Shown here piece after piece: positions 1 to 5,788 of a stretch of DNA of 8,732 nucleotides. The first letter of the stretch is position 1. Every line of letters begins with the position of its first letter. The stretch spans positions 1 to 8,732 of the forward strand of contig JAZSLF010000117.1 of assembly GCA_045535205.1 (NCBI GenBank). Direction: 5' to 3'. The notes under the pieces were generated by a model. That model was given only the letters and a program-made list of their open reading frames with translations, was not told where the DNA came from and made no database searches. The stretch is from RUG14199 sp045535205 (GTDB lineage: Bacteria > Bacillota > Clostridia > Oscillospirales > CAG-272). The position numbers were made by a program, and so were the translations under genes.

Positions 1-138
1 AGAAAATTCGGCGGATACAGCGAAGGTGTTTCATTCTCAATTCTTATTATGAATCTTCTCGTATGGTATATTGACAAGCTTACAATGCCAAAGCCCTTCG
101 GGACAAAAGGAGGTAAAGTAAATGTCAAAAAAGCATAA
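1..138 (+). CDS. rnfD: RnfD, C-terminal end (5' truncated by window)
   Basis: This is the last 45 codons of a reading frame open from base 1 and ending at TAA 136-138. The translation has GGYSEGVSFSILIMNLLV followed by YIDKLTMPKPFG. The pattern GG-x2-EGV-x-ILxMN, then a hydrophobic stretch, then a basic tail with KPKPFG-like residues is the typical C-terminus of RnfD. RnfD is the integral membrane subunit of the Rnf complex that carries a covalent FMN; the flavin-attachment region lies outside the window. The end of the gene overlaps the start of rnfG by 17 bp and contains the rnfG ribosome site, which suggests translational coupling. Its position directly before rnfG fits the usual rnfCDGEAB order. 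The identity rests on a short segment plus a strong gene context. Confidence 0.9.
   Translation, partial: RKFGGYSEGVSFSILIMNLLVWYIDKLTMPKPFGTKGGKVNVKKA
106..113 (+). promoter_or_regulatory. Ribosome binding site of rnfG
   Basis: AAAGGAGG lies 8 nt before the ATG at 122, inside the 3' end of rnfD. It supports the 122 start and makes rnfG translation dependent on, or coupled to, ribosomes finishing rnfD. Confidence 0.8.
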
Positions 139-1276
139 AAACAGCGTAAAAAATGCTGAGTTCAGCCTCGGAGAGACTCCTGCTTCCGAAAAGGAAAACC
201 AGGACAACGGCTTTTTCTTTGAAAACGAAGAGGCAGTAAAAGGCAATTCGATAAAGACAGAAAAGAAGGAGCTGGAAAAAGAGTTTTCGGTGAAGAACGA
301 GTCTGAAGCTGAAGAAAAAGCAGATTTAAAAACAAATAAGAAAAGCTCCGAAAAAAAAGCTGACGGGAATGACAATAAAACAGACGAGACTCCAAAGAAG
401 GAAAAAAGCAAGGAAAGCACTTCGGACGGTATTGCGTATTTTCTGAAGATAGCCGGAGCACTCACACTTATCTGTTCATTTGTTGCGTTGATGCTTGCCG
501 CTGTCAATATGATAACCAAGGACGTTATTGCAGAAAATGACGTCAAGGAAAAGAAAGCGGCTGTAACACAGATATTTAAGGATGCAGACGATGCATATTC
601 CTTTGCAGGCTACAGCGGTGAAGAAGAAATATTCCTTGTTGAAAAGGAAAATAAGCTTTACGGCTATTGCGTTTCCGTGACAACACAGGGCTACGGCGGC
701 GAGATCTCCATGATGGTCGGTATACGTTCCGACGGTAAGGTGGAGGGTGTAAAGATCGTTTCGATGTCCGAAACTGCAGGTCTCGGAAGCAAAACGAAGA
801 ACGAGTCCTTCCTCAGCCAGTATATAGGAAAATACGGGCCCTTTAATGTAGGAAGCAACGTTGATGCGGTTGCAGGAGCTACCGTAAGCTCAAAGGCTGT
901 TACGGCAGGTGTAAATGCGGCCATGGCAGTTCCGATAACTCCTTCTGAAATAGCGGCTCTTCGAGGCATGGAGATTTATCATGAAGAAGCTTCCTCTGAG
1001 GAGAGTGCGGATACTTCCGTTGATACGACGGAAGGCGCTGACGAGGAAACGACAGTTGCCAACGGTGCTCAGGACAGACAGGAGATACTTGATGCCATGA
1101 CACAGGCGGCAGAGGATACACATATTGACCCTTCCGCTGCAGGTCAGTATCAGACGAAGTATTATTACGAAGAAGATAAGTCCTATACGGCAAACCGTGA
1201 AAACGGTCATTATCTTGAAAAGGAAACTACGGATACCGAAGAAGAAACATCCGAGTCTCCCGAAACAGAAATTTGA
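122..1276 (+). CDS. rnfG: RnfG, FMN-carrying Rnf subunit, with long charged extensions
   Basis: RnfG is the membrane-anchored flavoprotein of the Rnf complex and passes electrons through a covalently bound FMN on the outer face. Residues 1-103 are a Lys/Glu-rich low-complexity segment without a signal peptide. Residues 104-132 are one hydrophobic transmembrane helix. Residues 145-272 are the FMN-binding domain, with GYGGEISMMVGI (190-201), the conserved ETAGLG (217-222) and the flavinylation motif AGATVSS (251-257), in which Thr254 should carry FMN through a phosphoester bond. Residues 275-384 form an acidic tail rich in Glu, Asp, Thr and Ser. At 384 residues it is far longer than the roughly 190-220 residues usual for the family, because of the two extensions. 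The start at 122 has a good AAAGGAGG. The gene overlaps rnfD and ends 16 bp before rnfE. The core assignment is secure; the roles of the extensions are unknown. Confidence 0.96.
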   Translation: MSKKHKNSVKNAEFSLGETPASEKENQDNGFFFENEEAVKGNSIKTEKKELEKEFSVKNESEAEEKADLKTNKKSSEKKADGNDNKTDETPKKEKSKESTSDGIAYFLKIAGALTLICSFVALMLAAVNMITKDVIAENDVKEKKAAVTQIFKDADDAYSFAGYSGEEEIFLVEKENKLYGYCVSVTTQGYGGEISMMVGIRSDGKVEGVKIVSMSETAGLGSKTKNESFLSQYIGKYGPFNVGSNVDAVAGATVSSKAVTAGVNAAMAVPITPSEIAALRGMEIYHEEASSEESADTSVDTTEGADEETTVANGAQDRQEILDAMTQAAEDTHIDPSAAGQYQTKYYYEEDKSYTANRENGHYLEKETTDTEEETSESPETEI

Positions 1277-1284
1277 AAGGAGGT
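1277..1284 (+). promoter_or_regulatory. Ribosome binding site deciding the GTG start of rnfE
   Basis: AAGGAGGT begins directly after the rnfG stop and lies 8 nt before GTG 1293. It decides the non-ATG start of rnfE, because the family motif NNPTLVQLIG begins only about 17 residues later and no ATG lies in between at a suitable distance. Confidence 0.8.
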
Positions 1285-1292
1285 AAAACATC

Positions 1293-2045
1293 GTGAAGAA
1301 AACATCTTATAAAGATATAGTGATGGGCGGTCTTGTCAATAATAACCCAACCCTTGTCCAGCTTATCGGCATGTGTCCCACCCTTGCGGTTACTACCTCC
1401 GTTGTAAACGCTCTCGGTATGGGCGTCGCCGTAATTGCGGTCCTTACCTTCTCAAATCTTTTTATTTCACTTCTCAGAAAATTTATTCCGCCTCAGGTGA
1501 GAATAGCTGCTTACATCGTTGTTATTTCAGGATTTGTAACTGCTGTAGAGCTTATATTGAAGGCATATTTTCCGGCAATATCGGCATCTCTCGGCCTCTT
1601 TATTCCCCTTATTGTTGTAAACTGTATCATTCTTGCCAGAGCAGAAGCTTTTGCTTCAAAAAATCCGCCCCTTGCGGCTGTGGTTGACGGTCTTTCAATG
1701 GGTGCAGGCTTTACCGTAGCTCTTACCCTTATGGGCTTTGTCAGAGAGCTTCTCGGAACAGGCAGAGTATTTGCAGACTCAAACGGACTCGGCGGCATCG
1801 CTTTGTTTGGCAGCTCATATCCTCCTGCTACGATATTCGTTCTTCCCACAGGTGCGTTTATTACTCTTGCATTCCTTGTTGCCGCAACTCAGAAGCTCAG
1901 AAATATTGCTGAAACAAAGGCGGAAAACAAGAGGGTTGATGCTGTTCGTGCCCAGATAATCGAAGCACAGTACAGCGAACGCAATAAAGAAGAAGAAATA
2001 ACCTTCCGTGACGAAGAATATGATGAGGAGGTAAACAATGGCTAA
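1293..2045 (+). CDS. rnfE: RnfE, integral membrane Rnf subunit
   Basis: RnfE is one of two homologous polytopic membrane subunits (with RnfA) that form the ion-translocating core of Rnf. The protein has the family motif NNPTLVQLIGMCPTLAVTTS at residues 17-36, an ALGMG repeat, about six hydrophobic helices between residues 25 and 200, and VNCIILARAEAFA at 109-121. Cys28 and Cys111 correspond to the cysteines that, with two from RnfA, hold an iron-sulfur centre inside the membrane in known Rnf structures. Translation starts at GTG 1293 behind a strong AAGGAGG. Residues 206-250 make a hydrophilic tail that ends in a cluster of Glu and Asp and brings the protein to 250 residues, longer than the usual roughly 195-230. 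It overlaps the rnfA start by 8 bp. Confidence 0.96.
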   Translation: MKKTSYKDIVMGGLVNNNPTLVQLIGMCPTLAVTTSVVNALGMGVAVIAVLTFSNLFISLLRKFIPPQVRIAAYIVVISGFVTAVELILKAYFPAISASLGLFIPLIVVNCIILARAEAFASKNPPLAAVVDGLSMGAGFTVALTLMGFVRELLGTGRVFADSNGLGGIALFGSSYPPATIFVLPTGAFITLAFLVAATQKLRNIAETKAENKRVDAVRAQIIEAQYSERNKEEEITFRDEEYDEEVNNG

Positions 2046-2616
2046 TATACTTCTTATCATGCTTGCGGCAATACTTACCGAAAATTTTATTTTTTCAAAG
2101 TTTTACGGGATTTGTCCCTTCCTCGGTGTGTCGGATAAGCCTTCGACAGCACTTGGTATGGGTATGTCGGTTACGTTTGTAATGACTCTTGCAAGTGCGG
2201 CTACATATCTTGTTTATTATTTCGTGCTCCTTCCTCTCGGACTTGAGTACCTTAAAACAGTTGCATTTATCCTTGTCATAGCGGCTCTCGTTCAGTTTAT
2301 CGAGATGTTTCTCAGAAGGTTTGTGCCCTCCCTTTATTCTGCACTCGGCATATACCTGCCCCTAATCACAACAAACTGTGCAGTTCTCGGTGCGGCACTC
2401 ACTAACATTCAGAACGGTTACACGTTTATAGAAAGCGTAGTGTTCGGCTTTTCGGCGGCAATCGGCTTCACACTTGCAATTCTGATTTTTGCAGGTGTCC
2501 GTGAAAAAATGAAGCTTTGTGATCCGCCTAAAGCCTTCAAGGGCTTTCCCCTTATTCTTCTTGCGGCAGGACTTCTTGCCATGGCATTTTCCGGCTTCTC
2601 CGGATTCAGTATATAA
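2038..2616 (+). CDS. rnfA: RnfA, integral membrane Rnf subunit
   Basis: RnfA pairs with RnfE as inverted homologues in the membrane core that couples electron transfer to Na+ or H+ movement. The protein is 192 residues, the normal family length, and shows ENFIFSKFYGICPFLGVSDK (15-34), ALGMGMSV (38-45) and the second conserved block ITTNCAVLGAAL (110-121), along with six hydrophobic helices. Cys26 and Cys114 are the expected ligands of the intramembrane iron-sulfur centre shared with RnfE Cys28 and Cys111, so all four ligands are present in this window. The ATG at 2038 follows GAGGAGGT within the end of rnfE, and the 8-bp overlap suggests coupled translation at a fixed ratio. Nothing is missing or truncated. 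Confidence 0.97.
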   Translation: MANILLIMLAAILTENFIFSKFYGICPFLGVSDKPSTALGMGMSVTFVMTLASAATYLVYYFVLLPLGLEYLKTVAFILVIAALVQFIEMFLRRFVPSLYSALGIYLPLITTNCAVLGAALTNIQNGYTFIESVVFGFSAAIGFTLAILIFAGVREKMKLCDPPKAFKGFPLILLAAGLLAMAFSGFSGFSI

Positions 2617-2630
2617 GGGGGTGGCTCTGT

Positions 2631-3455
2631 ATGAATATTTTAATAGCATTTGCAGTATTCATGGTGCTCGGTCTTGTTATAGGACTTCTTCTTGCGGTAG
2701 CTTCAAAGGTATTTCACGTTGAGGTTGACGAAAGAATACCTGCCATAACGGAATGTCTGCCCGGTGCAAACTGCGGCGGATGCGGTTATCCCGGCTGCAG
2801 CGGTCTTGCTGAAGCGATCGTTGCGGGAACTGCGAAGACCAATGCCTGTACGGTAGGCGGCGATGAGGTTGCAGAAAAGATCGCAGAGATCATGGGCGTT
2901 AAAGCTGAAAAAGCTGTCAGAATGAGAGCTCAGGTTATGTGCTCAGGTACTTCTGCCTGCTCCAAGAAAAAGCTCTCTTATGCGGGTGTTCCCGACTGTC
3001 ATGCGGCGGCGGCCCTCGGCGGAGGTGACAAGGCGTGTCCCAACGGTTGTATCGGTCTCGGCTCCTGTGCTTCGGCGTGTCCTTTTGATGCAATAACAGT
3101 TGAAGACGGTGTTGCAAACGTCGATTACGTAAAATGCAGAGGTTGCGGTGTTTGCGTGGCCTCCTGTCCTCTCAAAATTATAGAGCTAATACCTTACGAC
3201 AGTCGTCATTGGGTCGGCTGTAAATCGGTAAGTGACGGTAAAATGACCCGTAACGTTTGTGATATGGGATGCATCGGCTGTAATATCTGTGCCAAGAACT
3301 GTCCCGAAAAGGCGATAGAGGTAATAAACCATGTGGCAAAGATAGATTATTCCAAGTGTACAGGCTGTGACGTATGTATATCAAAATGCCCCAGAAAGAT
3401 AATCTGGTCTGCGGCAACTTACGGTCCTGACGGCATCGTAATATCCAGGCTTTAA
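2631..3455 (+). CDS. rnfB: RnfB, iron-sulfur electron-input subunit, clostridial type
   Basis: RnfB receives electrons from reduced ferredoxin at the cytoplasmic face and feeds them into Rnf. Residues 1-26 are one membrane anchor. Then comes the Fe-S domain ECLPGANCGGCGYPGC (41-56) with Cys42, 48, 51 and 56, and a further Cys at 73. A first ferredoxin pair follows, with CIGLGSCASACP (140-151) and CRGCGVCVASCP (169-180). A second pair is at CIGCNICAKNCP (214-225) and CTGCDVCISKCP (243-254). With the N-terminal cluster this gives about five 4Fe-4S sites, against three in short proteobacterial RnfB. The 274-residue length fits the clostridial form. The ribosome site AAGGGGGTG is G-rich and somewhat atypical. 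This is the last gene of the rnf operon, followed by a terminator after 13 bp. Confidence 0.97.
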   Translation: MNILIAFAVFMVLGLVIGLLLAVASKVFHVEVDERIPAITECLPGANCGGCGYPGCSGLAEAIVAGTAKTNACTVGGDEVAEKIAEIMGVKAEKAVRMRAQVMCSGTSACSKKKLSYAGVPDCHAAAALGGGDKACPNGCIGLGSCASACPFDAITVEDGVANVDYVKCRGCGVCVASCPLKIIELIPYDSRHWVGCKSVSDGKMTRNVCDMGCIGCNICAKNCPEKAIEVINHVAKIDYSKCTGCDVCISKCPRKIIWSAATYGPDGIVISRL

Positions 3456-3468
3456 TATTAAAAATTGA

Positions 3469-3520
3469 AAACTCCGCTTAAAAGCTGTGTTGACTTAGCT
3501 TGACGGCGGAGTTTATTTTT
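3469..3520 (+). terminator. Intrinsic terminator of the rnf operon
   Basis: A 9-bp perfect stem pairs AAACTCCGC (3469-3477) with GCGGAGTTT (3506-3514), followed by TATTTTTATT. The 28-nt interior holds a second small stem, AAGCT (3482-3486) with AGCTT (3497-3501). It stands 13 bp after the rnfB stop, where the operon should end. The long interior is less usual than a tight tetraloop, but the T-rich run supports termination. Confidence 0.82.
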
Positions 3521-3603
3521 ATTGCGAAAGCGAAAAAATGGTGTACTTGCACAAAAAGCACATCTGTTTTTATGTAAAAATCATGAAAAATGCATTTTTT
3601 GTG

Positions 3604-3632
3604 TTTACAAAATTCAATTTTTAATGTATACT
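3604..3632 (+). promoter_or_regulatory. Sigma-A type promoter of the kinase-like gene
   Basis: TTTACA (3604-3609) and TATACT (3627-3632) are separated by exactly 17 bp, one mismatch each from the -35 and -10 consensus. The region directly upstream is strongly A/T-rich and includes a perfect 14-bp palindrome, AAAAATGCATTTTT (3586-3599), which could act as an UP-like element or an operator. Transcription would start near 3639, leaving a leader of about 85 nt before the ATG at 3725. Confidence 0.78.
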
Positions 3633-3653
3633 AATTATGGAAGAATATTAATG

Positions 3654-3710
3654 CGTCGGAAAAATCAGGCAAAATGACACAGAAGTAAGGAGCCGATGTG
3701 TATTCCGACG
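3654..3710 (+). promoter_or_regulatory. Stem-loop in the leader of the kinase-like gene
   Basis: CGTCGGAA (3654-3661) and TTCCGACG (3703-3710) are perfect 8-bp complements and would close a 41-nt loop in the mRNA leader. The 3' arm ends two bases before the main ribosome site AAGGAGGA (3713-3720). The loop holds a second AAGGAG (3687-3692). The pairing is seen in the sequence; any regulatory effect is an inference, and an 8-bp match over this distance could be chance. Confidence 0.4.
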
Positions 3711-3712
3711 GC

Positions 3713-3720
3713 AAGGAGGA
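3713..3720 (+). promoter_or_regulatory. Ribosome binding site deciding the ATG 3725 start
   Basis: AAGGAGGA lies 4 nt before ATG 3725. A second site, AAGGAG (3687-3692), lies 5 nt before an in-frame GTG at 3698 that would add nine residues. The downstream site is closer to consensus, and family members normally begin just a few residues before the ITIGRQYGSGG motif, so 3725 is preferred. Confidence 0.7.
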
Positions 3721-3724
3721 TACC

Positions 3725-4351
3725 ATGTCAGAAAAATTAGTGATAACAATAGGCAGACAGTACGGAAGCGGCGGCAGAGAAGTAGGGCACAAGCTTGCAG
3801 AACTTCTCGGATGCAAATGCTATGACCAGGACCTTATCGTGATGGCGGCAAAAAGAAGCGGAATAAGCGAAGAAGCTCTCGCCCTTGCGGATGAACAGGC
3901 ATCAAGCAGTCTTTTGTATACACTTGCCATGGGTGCTTCCATGATATATACGAGCACGACTCCTATGGCTGTTCCGATAAATGATGCATTGTTTATTGCT
4001 CAGAGTGAGATCATCAGAGAGCTTTCCGAACAGGAAAACTGCGTTATTGTCGGCAGATGTGCGGACTATATTCTTAACGAACATGAAAAGAAGGTCAACG
4101 TCTTTGTTCAGGGTGAAAAGCCTGACAGAATACATCGTATAATGGAACGTGCGGGAATTTCGGAATCCGAAGCGAAGGAAAGAATGACGAAGAAGGATAA
4201 GAAACGCTCAAGCTACTATAACTATTATACAGGCGGAAAATGGGGTAAGCCCGGAAATTATAACCTTGTTGTATCAACAAGTAAAATAGGCATTGACGGT
4301 GCTGCTAAGGTCATTTATGAATATGCAAGGGCACTCGGCTTTGTTGAATAA
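3725..4351 (+). CDS. Cytidylate kinase-like family protein
   Basis: A 208-residue soluble protein of the cytidylate-kinase-like P-loop family (Pfam cytidylate kinase-like). It opens with VITIGRQYGSGGREVG (6-21), the family's modified nucleotide loop, then YDQDLI (33-38), IVGRCADYIL (108-117) and a C-terminal YYNYYTGGKWG segment (164-174). The loop lacks the GK[ST] lysine of a classical Walker A: Gly17-Arg18 stands where canonical Cmk has Lys-Gly. A true Cmk also has a CMP-binding insert that I do not see, so the substrate is uncertain and I give no gene symbol. The gene has its own promoter, a structured leader and a terminator, and appears monocistronic between the rnf and lysine operons. 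It is probably cytoplasmic, with no membrane segment. A start at GTG 3698 is possible. Confidence 0.85.
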   Translation: MSEKLVITIGRQYGSGGREVGHKLAELLGCKCYDQDLIVMAAKRSGISEEALALADEQASSSLLYTLAMGASMIYTSTTPMAVPINDALFIAQSEIIRELSEQENCVIVGRCADYILNEHEKKVNVFVQGEKPDRIHRIMERAGISESEAKERMTKKDKKRSSYYNYYTGGKWGKPGNYNLVVSTSKIGIDGAAKVIYEYARALGFVE

Positions 4352-4388
4352 GAGTCTTACCGTAGCTGAAAAATACTTAATATAAAAC

Positions 4389-4432
4389 AAAAGAAGTCCC
4401 GAATCGGAACAAACCCATTCGGGACTTCTTTT
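4389..4432. terminator. Bidirectional terminator between convergent genes
   Basis: AAAAGAAGTCCCGAAT (4389-4404) and ATTCGGGACTTCTTTT (4417-4432) form a 16-bp perfect inverted repeat around a 12-nt loop. Read from the left it ends in TTCTTTT after the kinase-like gene; read from the right it ends in TTCTTTTGTTTTATA after lysA. It lies 37 bp past the kinase stop and 12 bp past the lysA stop, so it can serve both convergent units. Confidence 0.93.
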
Positions 4433-4444
4433 AAAGCTGCAGCT

Positions 4445-5770
4445 TTATACGTCAAGTGCAGTAAGATCTTCAACAGTTTCACGGCGTACCGCAACGTAGC
4501 TTTCGCCGTTTGAGAGCATCACTACGGGAGGACGGGGGATCCTGTTGTAGTTTGATGCCATTGAATAGTTGTAAGCACCTGTTGTGAGACAGGCAATAAT
4601 GTCACCTCTGCATACGGACAGCGGCATCGGAACCTTCTCCTGAATAATATCTCCGCTTTCACAGCATCTTCCCACAACGGAGCAGAGCATATCGCACCTC
4701 TCGTTCATCTTGTTTGCGGCAAAGAGAGTATAGGGAGATGAGTACATCGCAAAACGAACGTTGTCCGTCATACCGCCGTCAACGGAAACGTAGTTGATAA
4801 ATTCGGGAATTCTCTTGACAGTACCTGCGGTATAAAGGGTCATACCCGCATCAGCAACGATGCTTCGGCCGGGCTCAAAGGCAACACAGGGCATTTCAAT
4901 GCCGAGCTCTGATACCTTATTCTTTATAAACTCACCGATCTCTGAAATGTTCTTTTCAATATCGACGTGACCGTGTTCTGCGATATAACGGACACCGAAG
5001 CCGCCGCCGATGTCAAAAAGCTTCGTTTCAAAATCAAGCGTGTCTTTCATAGCCTTGAAGAAATTCAGCATTACCTCAGCTGCTTTAAGATATATATCAG
5101 ACTCAAAGACCTGAGAACCGATATGACAATGAAACCCTTCAAGACAAATGTTTTTAAGGGACAATGCAGTCTTTACTATTTCCTCAGCCTGACCCGTTTC
5201 AATGGCAGAACCGAACTTGGAGTCTACCTTTCCTGTTGAAACAGCCGCAAAGGTGTGGGGGTCAATGCCGGGAGTGATACGGAGAAGAACCTTCTGCTGA
5301 ACGTTTTTTGAGGCTGCAATTCTGTCAATTGCAAAAAGCTCCTCTGCGTTGTCAACAACAAAATAACCGATGCCGTTTTCAATGGCGTAAGCTATATCAC
5401 TATCCGTTTTGTTGTTTGAATGGAAGAATGCATTTTCAAGAGGGAATGCCGCCTTTAATGCTGTGCATATCTCACCGGAGGATACAACATCAATTCCCAT
5501 ACCCTCGTCATTCATTATCTCATATATTTTTTTAAAGGATGCTGCTTTTGAAGCGTAGAGCACAAGACCGCCTTCACCGAAGGCTTCATAAACGGCCTTT
5601 TTGTACGTTCTGACTCTTTCTCTTATTCTGTCTTCATCAAGCAGATATAAGGGAGTGCCGTATTCATTTGCAAGTGTTACGGTATCCTGTCCCGCAAAAA
5701 GCAGATGTCCGTTTTCACCGACGGATACGTTTTCACACAGCAGGTCGATTTTTTCTGCACAAAAATTCAT
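4445..5770 (-). CDS. lysA: Diaminopimelate decarboxylase
   Basis: LysA is a PLP enzyme that decarboxylates meso-diaminopimelate to L-lysine, the last step of the pathway. The 441-residue protein is a fold-III decarboxylase. An N-terminal barrel carries YASKAAS (72-78), with Lys75 as the likely PLP Schiff-base residue, and HCHIGSQ (214-220). The phosphate-binding GGGFG is at 255-259 and EPGRS at 299-303. The C-terminal part has DGGMTDN (331-337), the active-site CESGD (370-374) and GAYNYSMASNYN (398-409). All catalytic blocks are present. The KAAS variant of the usual KAN motif and Phe340 in the usual RPA-Y block are departures from the textbook sequence but conservative. It is the last gene of the operon, 18 bp after ddh, with a modest AAAGGA ribosome site. 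Confidence 0.96.
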   Translation of the reverse strand: MNFCAEKIDLLCENVSVGENGHLLFAGQDTVTLANEYGTPLYLLDEDRIRERVRTYKKAVYEAFGEGGLVLYASKAASFKKIYEIMNDEGMGIDVVSSGEICTALKAAFPLENAFFHSNNKTDSDIAYAIENGIGYFVVDNAEELFAIDRIAASKNVQQKVLLRITPGIDPHTFAAVSTGKVDSKFGSAIETGQAEEIVKTALSLKNICLEGFHCHIGSQVFESDIYLKAAEVMLNFFKAMKDTLDFETKLFDIGGGFGVRYIAEHGHVDIEKNISEIGEFIKNKVSELGIEMPCVAFEPGRSIVADAGMTLYTAGTVKRIPEFINYVSVDGGMTDNVRFAMYSSPYTLFAANKMNERCDMLCSVVGRCCESGDIIQEKVPMPLSVCRGDIIACLTTGAYNYSMASNYNRIPRPPVVMLSNGESYVAVRRETVEDLTALDV

Positions 5771-5788
5771 ATTCTGTAATTCCTTTTA

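Noticed and set aside
37..546. 169-codon minus-strand reading frame rich in Ser and Phe
   Set aside because: It is the complement of the Lys/Glu-rich rnfG extension, which reads as Phe/Ser on the other strand. It lacks recognisable motifs and lies opposite a secure gene.
3482..3501. TTGACT as a -35 box inside the rnf terminator loop
   Set aside because: No matching -10 box lies 16-18 bp downstream, and the segment is part of the terminator interior; the TTTACA/TATACT pair at 3604-3632 is far better.
3540..3570. Imperfect repeats around TGTACTTGCACA and GCACAAAAAGCAC
   Set aside because: The matches are short and imperfect in AT-rich spacer DNA; I cannot tell them from chance.
3725..4351. 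Annotation as genuine cytidylate kinase (cmk)
   Set aside because: The Walker A lysine and the typical CMP-binding insert are not seen; the sequence fits the cytidylate-kinase-like family of unknown substrate.
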